47,684 nucleotides of DNA. Origin: Hadesarchaea archaeon (lineage in GTDB: Archaea > Hadarchaeota > Hadarchaeia > Hadarchaeales > Hadarchaeaceae). Position 1 is the stretch's first letter. The number at the start of each line of letters is the position of its first letter. Positions 41,087 to 47,684 of the stretch are shown here, piece after piece. Position numbers and translations under genes: made by a program. The DNA lies in assembly GCA_030601675.1 (NCBI GenBank), contig JAUWBN010000006.1, forward strand, positions 1-47,684, in the 5' to 3' direction. The notes beneath the pieces are model-generated. The model was not told the DNA's origin. It did not search any database and worked only from the letters and a program-made list of their open reading frames with translations.

Positions 41087-41626
41087 TCAAAGCCCTGTTT
41101 CACGGTCGCCGATGACGAAGTTCTTGCCAGACACGTGGAGCAAGGGTTTTACTTGCTCGGCGTTCAGCCTCCCCGCCTTCATCGCACCCTTCTGCGCATG
41201 CGCCACGACGACCCTTCCCGCCACCACAACATATTCGGGTCCCCGATGGATCCAATCGAGTTTGCACTCCAAATTAACCGGACACTCGGCGATTCGCGGT
41301 GGCTTCACTTTCTCGGAAGGTTCCCAGTTCAGGCCGGCTTTCTCGAGCTCGTTGACCCCCCGTGGAAAACTCTTGCTGCAGGTGTACATCTGCTTCTTGA
41401 TTCGCTCCGGAACGAGGTTGAGGACGAATTCCCCCGTCTCGCTGACGTTGCGGTAGGTGTCGCTGTCGTAGCTGGTCGAGAAAATGACGATCGGTGGCTC
41501 TGATTCAACCGGCGTCACCCACGACATCGGCGCAGCGTTAATCCGTCCTTCTTTGTCGACCGTCGTGATCAAAACGATCGGCCGTGGAGCAATCAAACGA
41601 TAAGCATCCTCCAAATCGACCAGCAT
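41087..41626 (-). CDS. Flavin reductase-like FMN-binding split-barrel protein
   Basis: Protein of 179 residues of the flavoredoxin/flavin reductase family, a homodimeric FMN-binding split barrel. It shows the family start RLIAPRPIVLITTVDKEGRINAAPMSW, then PPIVIFSTSYDSDTYRNVSETGEFVLNLVPE, and the PRIAECPVNLECKL strand with two cysteines. It probably reduces a flavin or protein-bound flavin for a partner. GGTGATTGT precedes the ATG. It is the middle gene of a minus-strand group cutA-flavoprotein-nucleotidyltransferase with gaps of 4 and 1 nt. Confidence 0.88.
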   Translation of the reverse strand: MLVDLEDAYRLIAPRPIVLITTVDKEGRINAAPMSWVTPVESEPPIVIFSTSYDSDTYRNVSETGEFVLNLVPERIKKQMYTCSKSFPRGVNELEKAGLNWEPSEKVKPPRIAECPVNLECKLDWIHRGPEYVVVAGRVVVAHAQKGAMKAGRLNAEQVKPLLHVSGKNFVIGDRETGL

Positions 41627-41630
41627 ACAA

Positions 41631-41942
41631 TCACCTCAAACTTTCCTCGAGCCATTTTAAATATTCAGGTAACCCGCGCTCGATTGGGACCACCAAGACC
41701 TCGGGCACTTCATAGCTATGCAATTCTTTGATGCGTGGGATTAAGCGATCGAGTTTTTCGTCAGAGGTTTTTATCAGGAGCAGGTTTTCCCTCGCCCGCT
41801 CAAGTTTCCCGCGCCACCTATAAGTTGAACTTGCGCTCGGCAGGACACTAACGCAAGCCGCGAGCTTTTCCGACACCAATTTTTCACTTAGCCTTTTCGC
41901 CTCCGCCCGATTTTTCACCGTCGTCAACACCAGCGAGAACAT
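41631..41942 (-). CDS. cutA: CutA1 divalent-ion tolerance protein
   Basis: Trimeric ferredoxin-like CutA1 protein of 103 residues. Family blocks are TTVKNRAEAKRLSEKLVSEKLAACVSVLP, the STYRWRGKLERARENLLLIKTS stretch with the central Trp, and LHSYEVPEVLVVPI, followed by YLKWLEESL. It is linked to metal-ion tolerance, though its biochemical role is unsettled. It is the first gene of the minus-strand trio and ends 4 bp before the flavoprotein gene. Confidence 0.93.
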   Translation of the reverse strand: MFSLVLTTVKNRAEAKRLSEKLVSEKLAACVSVLPSASSTYRWRGKLERARENLLLIKTSDEKLDRLIPRIKELHSYEVPEVLVVPIERGLPEYLKWLEESLR

Positions 41943-42014
41943 ACACTTCCCACGACAACAACCCGAACGCAGAGGTTTAAACTTTGCCGATGGTATAGAC
42001 TACGGTGCCTCGAG

Positions 42015-43199
42015 ATGCTTGAATGGGTGCTCGTCGCTCTTGCGCTGCTCGCCCTGTTCTGGGCATCCTTGGTCTTGGTGAATCGCCGATATCGTCTGGA
42101 GAAGCACGGCTTCACCATCACCCCGGGCATGCTGATGTGGCGCACCAAGCGAGGGTTACGATTCATCGACCGCGTGGCAAAATCCTCAAAACGAGGGTGG
42201 CGCACATTTGGGACCGTGGGCGCCGCGATCGGGATATTCCTGATGGCGTTCATTTTATTCAACGTCGCTTTTAACGCCGCGATCACCCTCACACAACCCA
42301 CCCAAGCACTTCCGGGTGTGCGCTTCGTGCTACCCGGTGTCGTCCCCGGCCTGACTATCTTTGGGTGGTTGGTGGGTATAGCCAGCGTGCTTTTTGTTCA
42401 CGAGTTCGCCCACGGGTTCGTGCTGCGTGCACAGGGGCTTAAGACGAAATCAGTTGGCGGGATGTTGTTGGTGGTAATCCCCGGCGCGTTTGTCGAACCA
42501 GATGAAAAACAGTTGAAGAAGGCGCCTATATTAAAACGCCTACGTGTCTTCGGTGCTGGGTCGTTCGCGAACATCTTGTTTGCCTTCCTGTGCTTAGGCA
42601 TCCTCCTTCTCCTCTTGGTCCCCAAACCGGGCATTTATGTGTATGGCTTTGCCGAGAACTACCCCGCCGAAAATGTCTTGGATCCAGGCATGCGCATCCT
42701 CGAAATCGACAACGTGCCCATAAACACATACGAGGATTTCTACAGCTTCATGGACAACACCCAACCGGGGGATAATATCCAAATCTCAACCGACAGCGAG
42801 AATTTCCGAATCGAGCTGGCAAAACGTCCGGAGAATGAAAATAAGGGTTACCTTGGGGTAAGTACGATCTCAGCACGTTCCCACTCCGAGTTCGCCAATC
42901 CCCTATTTGACATGGGGGTGATGATGTTGGTGCTAACGGGGCGCCCTGAGTTCCACCCCTACGTCTACGATGCACGCGTGCCGTGGGGGTTGATAGATCT
43001 GATAAAGTGGATGTTCGTGCTAAACCTCGGCATCGGGCTGTTCAACCTCCTACCGATGGTGCCGCTCGATGGAGGTTACATCTTTCAGGGCATGGTCGAG
43101 CGAGCGAGCTCCAAACGAACGGCCAGGCGCGTGAGCCATGCACTCTCGATAATCGTGCTAGCGTTGCTCATCGTGAGCTTCATGCCCATGCTGGCGTGA
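42015..43199 (+). CDS. Site-2 protease family intramembrane metalloprotease with PDZ domain
   Basis: M50-family zinc protease of 394 residues that cuts within membrane segments. The zinc motif HEFAH is at about 129-133, and the distal ligand in MVPLDGG is near residue 350, after the conserved GLFNLLP. A PDZ-like insertion lies between (about 215-285, with LDPGMRILEIDNVPINTYEDF). There are about six membrane spans. It starts with ATG 42015. The TtuB-like gene follows 4 nt later, so the three plus-strand genes may be one transcript, although a functional link with tRNA thiolation is not evident. Confidence 0.92.
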   Translation: MLEWVLVALALLALFWASLVLVNRRYRLEKHGFTITPGMLMWRTKRGLRFIDRVAKSSKRGWRTFGTVGAAIGIFLMAFILFNVAFNAAITLTQPTQALPGVRFVLPGVVPGLTIFGWLVGIASVLFVHEFAHGFVLRAQGLKTKSVGGMLLVVIPGAFVEPDEKQLKKAPILKRLRVFGAGSFANILFAFLCLGILLLLLVPKPGIYVYGFAENYPAENVLDPGMRILEIDNVPINTYEDFYSFMDNTQPGDNIQISTDSENFRIELAKRPENENKGYLGVSTISARSHSEFANPLFDMGVMMLVLTGRPEFHPYVYDARVPWGLIDLIKWMFVLNLGIGLFNLLPMVPLDGGYIFQGMVERASSKRTARRVSHALSIIVLALLIVSFMPMLA

Positions 43200-43203
43200 T
43201 GGA

Positions 43204-43419
43204 ATGACTTGCATCAAAATTGTAGTAAAGCAGGTGGGGAAGAGACACAAACGCGAACTTCGACTCGCCCCCCACGCCACCATTGCTGACCTACTCAGGA
43301 AACTGGACCAAAACCGAGAGACCATCGTCGTGAGGCGGAACGGGAAGATAGTGGTAGAGGAGGAGCGGCTTTCAGATGGTGACCTCATCGAGATTTTGCC
43401 CATCGTCACAGGTGGTTAG
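43204..43419 (+). CDS. Ubiquitin-like sulfur carrier (SAMP/TtuB/MoaD type)
   Basis: Beta-grasp protein of 71 residues ending in TGG, the diglycine C-terminus that is adenylated and thiocarboxylated by an E1-like enzyme. The core has RELRLAPHATIADLLRKL, NGKIVVEEERLSDGDLIEILPIVTGG, which is the ThiS/MoaD/Urm1 fold. The next gene, a TtuA-type thiolase, starts at the very next base after its stop. This supports a role as the sulfur donor for tRNA 2-thiolation. The E1-like activator is not in the window. Confidence 0.92.
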   Translation: MTCIKIVVKQVGKRHKRELRLAPHATIADLLRKLDQNRETIVVRRNGKIVVEEERLSDGDLIEILPIVTGG

Positions 43420-44379
43420 GTGCTCAAGTGTACTTTTTGTGGGCGGCGCGCGGCTTATAACCGCCGCTATGCGGGCGTGCTCCTCTGCGATCGTTGCTTG
43501 ATCAAAAGCGTTGAAAAGCGCTTCCGGCGCGCGATCGCTGAACACAAGCTTCTCTCGCCCGGTGAGCGGGTCGCGGTGGCGGTATCCGGGGGCAAGGATA
43601 GCATCGCGGCAATGCACTTACTGGTCGAGCATTGCGGGCGTAAAAATTGCGAGCTTGTGGCGATAACGATCGATGAGGGGATAAAGGGGTACCGCGATCA
43701 AAGCCTACCCATAGCCCGGGAAAACGCAAAATCGCTGGGCATCGAGCACTACGTGGTGAGCTTCAAACGAACTTTCGGCGCGACGCTCGATCAAATGGTC
43801 AGGCGCGCGAATGCCAGGAAAACTGAACTGAATCCCTGTACCTATTGTGGCGTGATGCGCCGCTCGCTGCTCAACCAAGCTGCCCGCGAACTGGGGGCGG
43901 ACAAGCTCGCTACCGCACACAACCTCGACGACGAAGTCCAAGCAATCATGCTGAACTACGTGCGGGCCGACTTCTCCAGGCTACACCGCCTCGGGCCATC
44001 CTATCCACCGCGTGAAGGCTTCGTCCCTCGCATCAAGCCTCTGCGCGAGATCCCGGAGAAGGAGGTAGCGCTCTACGCCCTGCTCCGCGGACTAGAGGTG
44101 CACCTCGCCGTCTGCCCTTACACAGGGGGGATCCACACCGAGATTCGCGATTTTTTGAACCGAATCGAGGCCAACCACCCGAACTCGAAATTCATGATCC
44201 TGCGGATGTTCGACCGGCTAAAGCCCCAGCTCGCGCGAATCGTGCCCGAGTTTGAGATGCGAAGGTGTAAAAATTGTGGCGAGCCGACCTCAGCGAACAT
44301 TTGCAAGAGCTGTGAACTCCTAAAGGAACTGGGATTGCGACGGTTGCGGAAAACCCTTATTTCTCCAAAATCCAGTTAA
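43420..44379 (+). CDS. ttuA: TtuA/NcsA-type tRNA 2-thiolation enzyme
   Basis: PP-loop ATPase of 319 residues that adds sulfur to U in tRNA (2-thio-ribothymidine at 54 or s2U34). An N-terminal zinc ribbon has C4, C7, C23 and C26. The PP-loop VSGGKDS is at 55-61. Cysteines C140 and C143 (NPCTYCG) plus C232 (VCPYTGG) are the three [4Fe-4S] cluster ligands of the TtuA branch. A C-terminal zinc ribbon CKNCGEPTSANICKSC closes it. The start is GTG at 43420, immediately following the sulfur carrier stop. Whether the substrate is U54 or U34 cannot be settled by sequence alone. Confidence 0.93.
   Translation: MLKCTFCGRRAAYNRRYAGVLLCDRCLIKSVEKRFRRAIAEHKLLSPGERVAVAVSGGKDSIAAMHLLVEHCGRKNCELVAITIDEGIKGYRDQSLPIARENAKSLGIEHYVVSFKRTFGATLDQMVRRANARKTELNPCTYCGVMRRSLLNQAARELGADKLATAHNLDDEVQAIMLNYVRADFSRLHRLGPSYPPREGFVPRIKPLREIPEKEVALYALLRGLEVHLAVCPYTGGIHTEIRDFLNRIEANHPNSKFMILRMFDRLKPQLARIVPEFEMRRCKNCGEPTSANICKSCELLKELGLRRLRKTLISPKSS
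44355..44363 (+). promoter_or_regulatory. Likely TATA box of the SRP RNA gene
   Basis: CCTTATTTC lies within the final codons of the TtuA gene, about 25 nt upstream of the predicted 5' end of the SRP RNA at 44384. Assigned by spacing; TTAAATA at 44376-44382 is too close to be the box. Confidence 0.4.
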
Positions 44380-44383
44380 ATAC

Positions 44384-44698
44384 GGCGGCGAGCTAGGTCG
44401 GGCGGCTACCCCTCGCCTGTGACCACAAATGGGGTTTATGGTGGGATCAAAGCTCGGGGACGGCGTCGGAACCGTGCGTCGACCTGGTTTCCGGCGAAGA
44501 AGTCCCGTCCTGCTGGGTCGGCGGCGGCAGGGCCTCGGTCGTAAGGCCGGGGAGAACTGCCCTCACCTGCCGAACCCCGTGAGGACCGGAAGGTAGCAAC
44601 GGTAGGCAGGACGTTTGGTGCTGGCAGATCACGGGATGGAGCTAGGGACCAGCAATCGTCGCGTGGGGAAGGCATCAACTTCGGGCGCGCTCGCCGCC
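44384..44698 (+). ncRNA. Signal recognition particle (7S) RNA
   Basis: About 315 nt, the usual size of archaeal SRP RNA. The first ten bases GGCGGCGAGC pair perfectly with the last ten GCTCGCCGCC, closing the archaeal helix 1. The SRP54-binding helix 8 is unmistakable at 44579-44603: GTGAGGACCGGAAGGTAGCA, with the GGAA tetraloop and AGCA asymmetric loop, continuing into ACGGT. The rest is very GC-rich and free of sensible reading frames. It ends three bases before tRNA-Ser. Confidence 0.93.
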
Positions 44699-44701
44699 TT
44701 C

Positions 44702-44808
44702 GCCGGGGTAGCCTAGCCAGGTATGGCGACAGGTTGCTACGGGTGAAAACCCGCAAATACCTGTTGGTCCTTTGGGCCTCCAGGGTTCAAATCCCTGCCC
44801 CGGCGCCA
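44702..44808 (+). tRNA. tRNA-Ser (anticodon GCT) with a 19-nt intron
   Basis: Type II cloverleaf with encoded CCA. The acceptor GCCGGGG pairs with CCCCGGC and the discriminator is G, as expected for serine. The anticodon stem ACAGG/CCTGT encloses 26 nt; removing 19 nt at 37/38 (44740-44758) leaves loop TTGCTAA with anticodon GCT at 44736-44738. The intron forms a hairpin CGGGT-GAAA-ACCCG. The long variable arm GGTC/GGCC and T arm CAGGG-TTCAAAT-CCCTG are clear. It begins three bases after the SRP RNA. Confidence 0.93.
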
Positions 44809-44848
44809 CCCTTAAGTTTTCTCGGGCCAAAACGTGAGCGGTGGACAG

Positions 44849-46009
44849 ATGCCGGAAGCACCGACTTTGACCGGGCGGGTGGTCTTCCAGTACTTCTACG
44901 ATGTCGGGGGTAACATCGAGCTTGAGCGCGTACCCAAACAAAAACTCGCGGTGGTCGAACGCCATGTCCCAAGGGGAACAAGAATTTTAGCACCGAAATA
45001 TGAGGAGGTGGGTTTCCGGCCGATCAAGGTCGACCTCGGTGCAAGGAAAATCGACCGGCACAAGGCCACCATCGAGGGGCACATTTTCCCCATCGGCGTC
45101 ATAGGAATCAACATAAACATCGAATTCCGCAGGGCTAACTTCGAGGGCATCACAAAACTCGTCACCCTGAACGAAAGGCGGGTGAAAGTGGGTGAAAAGG
45201 AAATCGACTTCGACGAGCTGCCACTCGAGCTCTTCAAGGACCTCATGAAAACGATAAAACCCGCGATAGTTTATCCATACCCCGCGTTCGAGCTCCCGGA
45301 AATCTACACCCTCATCTTGATCGCCGGGTCCGAACCGAGGCTGGAAGCGGAAGATTTCTTGACCAAGTTTCGAAAGCAGACGGCGGGGCTGCTGCGCGGG
45401 GAACGAGACTGGCGCTCGCTCAGCGACAAGGAAGTCGAAGATGCCCTGAAGCCTTACCTGAGTTATTCCGACGAGGACATCGTAATCGTCGACTGGTACG
45501 CGGCGCTCATCAGCGGCGCGGCCGAGTACACCGACGAGCTCGTGCGAATGATCGAGTTCGCGCGGATCCAACTGCTCGAGCTCAAGACCTACGACCGCTT
45601 GCTCGACCGCCGCGTGGAACGGGCCTACAGTTCCCTTCGCACCGCCCTCGCTGGCCCCCGCATGGGCATAACTTGGCGAAGCCGCCCCTATGGGGAGCTT
45701 GCTCGAACCGCGAGTGAGCTGGCGGAACTGCGCATCGAGGTCATGGACTACGTGGGGGACCTCCGCAACATCCTGAAGTTCACGGGAGAGTGGTACTTGG
45801 GGAAGCTCTACCGCGTCGCGAGCGAGCGCTTCCGCATCGCCGACTGGCTGGCGTTAGTCGACAAGAAGCTCAATCAGTTGCAGGAGCTCTACGCCATGGC
45901 GATGGAGCGCATCGACGTGCACCGCGCGACCACCCTTGAGTTCCTGATGATGCTGCTAATCGTGGCCATAGTCGTGCTCGAGGTAATTATGATCGCCCAG
46001 GGGCTCTAG
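44849..46009 (+). CDS. Uncharacterised C-terminally membrane-anchored protein, possibly RMD1/DUF155-related
   Basis: Protein of 386 residues from ATG 44849, which has a GGTGG site 4 nt upstream; GTG 44834 would add five residues. The N-terminal half is beta-rich (GRVVFQYFYDVGGNIELE, then DLGARKIDRHKATIEGHIFPIGVIGININIEF). The middle has KTIKPAIVYPYPAFELPEIYTLILI and an acidic stretch with YLSYSDEDIVIVDWYAALI. The C-terminal half is helical, ending in RFRIADWLALVDKKLNQLQELYAMAMERIDVHRATTLEF and a hydrophobic span MMLLIVAIVVLEVIMIAQGL. That ending resembles the RMD1/YagE (DUF155) pattern, but the N-terminus does not, so the link is tentative. No catalytic motif is seen. Confidence 0.6.
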   Translation: MPEAPTLTGRVVFQYFYDVGGNIELERVPKQKLAVVERHVPRGTRILAPKYEEVGFRPIKVDLGARKIDRHKATIEGHIFPIGVIGININIEFRRANFEGITKLVTLNERRVKVGEKEIDFDELPLELFKDLMKTIKPAIVYPYPAFELPEIYTLILIAGSEPRLEAEDFLTKFRKQTAGLLRGERDWRSLSDKEVEDALKPYLSYSDEDIVIVDWYAALISGAAEYTDELVRMIEFARIQLLELKTYDRLLDRRVERAYSSLRTALAGPRMGITWRSRPYGELARTASELAELRIEVMDYVGDLRNILKFTGEWYLGKLYRVASERFRIADWLALVDKKLNQLQELYAMAMERIDVHRATTLEFLMMLLIVAIVVLEVIMIAQGL

Positions 46010-46018
46010 GCGAGTACG

Positions 46019-46027
46019 CTTTTATCT
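46019..46027 (+). promoter_or_regulatory. Likely TATA box of tRNA-Val
   Basis: CTTTTATCT is centred about 25 nt upstream of the tRNA-Val 5' end at 46048, the expected archaeal spacing. Confidence 0.4.
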
Positions 46028-46047
46028 GTGGGAACAAAAAATCAACT

Positions 46048-46136
46048 GGGCCCGTGGTCTAGTGGTTAAGACGCCACCCTTACAATCTCGATGGGAAAGG
46101 TGGAGATCCCGAGTTCGAGTCTCGGCGGGCCCACCA
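46048..46136 (+). tRNA. tRNA-Val (anticodon TAC) with a 13-nt intron
   Basis: The acceptor GGGCCCG pairs with CGGGCCC, discriminator A, CCA encoded. The T arm contains TTCGAGT between CCGAG and CTCGG. The anticodon stem CCACC/GGTGG encloses 20 nt; removal of 13 nt at 37/38 (46085-46097) restores loop CTTACAA with TAC at 46081-46083. The intron can form a short TCTC/GGGA helix. The convergent HD-domain gene ends at the next base. Confidence 0.93.
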
Positions 46137-46655
46137 CTAACTTCTTTCCAAAAGCTTCCGGATTTCAGCGTGAAGTATCTTAAAGCGCTCGAGTGCCGGA
46201 TGCGTTGCTCCCAGGTCCGATTTAAACCACTCCAAAGCACCCTCGTAAGAAGTCGTGCGGTGCCCCATCGCGAGCTTGTCGGCATAGGTGACGACTTTCT
46301 CCTCGAGCGTGCGGGGCATGAAATCCCGCGCTGGGAGTCCGAGCTCCCTCGCCTCCTCGGCTGGAATTCCGGCACCCAAATGACACTCGGCGAACCGCGC
46401 AAATTTGTTTAACTTAAGGCCCCGCAGGATCTTGGCCCCTTCGACCCCATGCCTGATGCCGTGCGTCCGAGCCCGCCCGATGTCGTGCAGCAATGCACCC
46501 AGACTCACGAGGCGCAGGTCGAGCTTGTGACCATTCGCACGAATTCGCCGGGCGAGCCTTAGAGAAATCCGCTCAACGGCAAGCGAGTGCTGAATAACTT
46601 CTCTCGAACAACCAACCTCGTGCAGAGTGCGAAGCGCTTCCTCGCGACCGAACAA
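46137..46655 (-). CDS. HD-domain phosphohydrolase (archaeal HDIG family)
   Basis: Protein of 172 residues with an HD metal-dependent phosphohydrolase domain. The metal ligands are visible as H23 (VIQHSLAVERISLRLA), the HD pair H57-D58 in LGALLHDIGRARTHGIRHGVEGA, and a distal Asp in VTYADKLAMGHR. This full set suggests an active phosphatase or phosphodiesterase, acting perhaps on a nucleotide. The stop directly abuts the 3' end of tRNA-Val on the other strand. Members of this small archaeal family have no established substrate. Confidence 0.85.
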   Translation of the reverse strand: MFGREEALRTLHEVGCSREVIQHSLAVERISLRLARRIRANGHKLDLRLVSLGALLHDIGRARTHGIRHGVEGAKILRGLKLNKFARFAECHLGAGIPAEEARELGLPARDFMPRTLEEKVVTYADKLAMGHRTTSYEGALEWFKSDLGATHPALERFKILHAEIRKLLERS

Positions 46656-46770
46656 CTAGCTCACCATTGGTTAGGAATAGGCAATACCACTTATTTCTTT
46701 TCTTTTTGGCGGTAAACAGTTATCAACACGCACTGAAAAATTAAAGATCACCACTCCCGTGAGCCACAAA

Positions 46771-46780
46771 TGGTTTAAAT
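46771..46780 (+). promoter_or_regulatory. Likely TATA box of the terminal surface-protein gene
   Basis: TGGTTTAAAT lies in the AT-rich gap 46656-46811, about 27 nt upstream of a predicted start near 46803, just before the GGAGG site of the gene at 46812. Nothing else is recognised in that gap. Confidence 0.45.
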
Positions 46781-46811
46781 GTGAACCGCCGAATTTCTAA
46801 GGAGGCAATAA

Positions 46812-47684
46812 GTGAGGACCGAGAGTTTTAGGCGTGGGCTGGGTTCTATCTTGCTAGTTTCTGTGATAGTGTTTTCGATGACTCTCTCGATGACATGTGT
46901 AGCTCCACCAGTTCTCGCAGACGCGGTCATCTCCTACCCGGGACACCAGCTGCAGCCGCAGAACATCTTCGATGTCCCCCAAGGTCATACCTTCACCCTC
47001 AGACATAGGCTGGCGTGGGACGAGCCAAGTGAGTCCGGATACTGTATGGTCGTAATCTACTGGGACTACTTTGGCGGCAATGCGTATCACTTCACCCTCG
47101 AGGGTGCGGTCGCGTACTTCGATGATGATGGCGACAACTTGCCTGACCCAGGCGTTGCCATGATCGATAACACAGTGCAAACAAGAGACAACGGGACCAT
47201 GTACGTAATCGGCATGTCAAACACGGCCGGAGATTGGAGGGATGGGGAATTCAATGTCGACATAACGCTACGCGCGAGCGGGCCCGATGGCACTCCCCAC
47301 GCAGCCACGGATAATCATCCGATCTATTACGCTATTGTACAAAGCCTCGAATCCGTCCCGCCAAGCACCGCAGTCCCGTTAGTCACCGTGCGGGTGCTCG
47401 GCCGGGGCATAGCCGTATCGATCTCGCCTGGTTACCAGGGCGGGGAGCCCGGGGCGACGCTAAGCTACGCCGTCACAGTGAAGAACACGGGGATCGTCGA
47501 GGACAATTATGATTTAATTGTTACGGATAGTGTCGGCTGGGGCCCATCGCTCTCTGAAAATCGATTTGAAAACGTGGCGCCTGGCGAGGACAGGGTGGCT
47601 ACGTTGAGCGTCATCATACCAAGCGACGCGCTGTCGGGCATGGAGGACAGTATGACCGTCACCGCGATCTCGCAGTCGGATCCG
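46812..47684 (+). CDS. Secreted surface protein with NEW3/CARDB-like repeats (3' partial)
   Basis: An open frame of 291 codons starts at GTG 46812 and runs off the window without a stop. AAGGAGG lies 7 nt upstream. The protein has a signal peptide: basic start MRTESFRRGLG, hydrophobic core SILLVSVIVFSMTLSMTC, and a likely cleavage after PPVLADA. Residues about 35-180 form an uncharacterised beta-rich domain with acidic DDDGDNLPDPG. From about 195, the stretch GIAVSISPGYQGGEPGATL, then SYAVTVKNTGIVEDNYDLIV and NVAPGEDRVATLSVIIPSDA, matches NEW3/CARDB-like Ig-fold domains found repeatedly in archaeal surface proteins. Further repeats probably lie beyond the edge. A natural target of the AglB-like glycosyltransferase, but that is inference. 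Confidence 0.85.
   Translation, partial: MRTESFRRGLGSILLVSVIVFSMTLSMTCVAPPVLADAVISYPGHQLQPQNIFDVPQGHTFTLRHRLAWDEPSESGYCMVVIYWDYFGGNAYHFTLEGAVAYFDDDGDNLPDPGVAMIDNTVQTRDNGTMYVIGMSNTAGDWRDGEFNVDITLRASGPDGTPHAATDNHPIYYAIVQSLESVPPSTAVPLVTVRVLGRGIAVSISPGYQGGEPGATLSYAVTVKNTGIVEDNYDLIVTDSVGWGPSLSENRFENVAPGEDRVATLSVIIPSDALSGMEDSMTVTAISQSDP

Noticed and set aside
44436-44965. Minus-strand frames over the SRP RNA and tRNA-Ser
   Set aside because: The region folds as SRP RNA and tRNA; the frames contain no protein signature.
46062-46412. Open frame running through tRNA-Val into the HD gene
   Set aside because: The tRNA and the minus-strand HD protein explain this sequence fully.
46854-47308. Two minus-strand frames in the last kilobase
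   Set aside because: They are antisense to the signal-peptide surface protein, which has a strong ribosome site and domain motifs.
1-47684. CRISPR array, insertion sequence, rRNA operon or replication origin
   Set aside because: I found no direct-repeat/spacer pattern, transposase motif, rRNA segment, Cdc6/Orc1 gene or ORB-like repeats.

Overview
The window is archaeal chromosome. Diagnostic genes include an archaeal-type ThrRS with its own editing domain, class I LysRS, archaeal ProRS, RadA, an LSm protein, the ribosome-recycling ATPase ABCE1/RLI, pantoate kinase, archaeal PPAT, inositol-1-phosphate synthase with an archaetidylinositol-phosphate-synthase-like enzyme, an AglB/STT3-type oligosaccharyltransferase, a 7S (SRP) RNA, and tRNAs with introns at the canonical archaeal position. 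TATA boxes about 25 nt upstream of starts, GGTG(A) ribosome binding sites and frequent TTG/GTG starts fit this. The DNA is GC-rich with a few AT-rich patches (1-960, 2830-3270, 22580-23050, 46660-46800). The gene set looks like a deep euryarchaeal-grade lineage (Hadarchaeota or MSBL1 would fit), but no marker here fixes the lineage. I see no CRISPR array, transposase, rRNA or replication origin.

Layout. 1-4.2 kb: an edge-truncated HPr-kinase-like gene, thrS, a small membrane protein and a ParB-fold (SerK-like) gene. 4.3-7.7 kb: radA, lsm, a winged-helix gene and ABCE1. 7.7-9.3 kb: a small membrane protein, a two-gene unit with a CARF-like protein, and a nitroreductase. 9.3-14.2 kb: a long minus-strand run proB-proA-coaD-coaBC-pantoate kinase (proline and coenzyme A synthesis). 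14.2-19.1 kb: a methyltransferase, an M24 aminopeptidase and a 1062-residue membrane protein whose tail is a five-repeat beta-propeller. 19.1-27 kb: proS, a PfkB kinase coupled to ino1, a zinc-ribbon/nuclease-like protein, a PadR regulator, a CDP-alcohol phosphatidyltransferase, endonuclease IV, a methyltransferase and hisS. 27-31 kb: an STT3/AglB-like protein with four FN3/Ig-like repeats, and a small membrane protein.

31-34.3 kb holds tRNA-Arg, tRNA-Glu, tRNA-Leu, a Sua5/YrdC gene, larB, an unknown gene, proC and tRNA-Thr. 34.3-38.8 kb: stomatin and its NfeD-type protease in convergent orientation, a small membrane protein, a short XPF nuclease and an aminotransferase. 38.8-44.4 kb: class I lysS, a nucleotidyltransferase, a flavoprotein, cutA, a site-2 protease and a ubiquitin-like sulfur carrier directly followed by a TtuA-type tRNA thiolase. 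44.4-47.7 kb: SRP RNA, an intron-containing tRNA-Ser, an uncharacterised membrane-anchored protein, tRNA-Val, an HD phosphohydrolase and a secreted surface protein that runs off the window end.

Functional themes are translation (four synthetases, six tRNAs, SRP RNA, ABCE1, tRNA thiolation and threonylcarbamoylation), a complete glutamate-to-proline route (proB, proA, proC), three steps of CoA synthesis, inositol lipid synthesis, and surface glycosylation by two very large membrane proteins with extracytoplasmic beta-rich tails. The most unusual signals are these two membrane proteins, the stand-alone CARF-like protein, the tightly spaced SRP RNA/tRNA-Ser pair and the very short tRNA introns.
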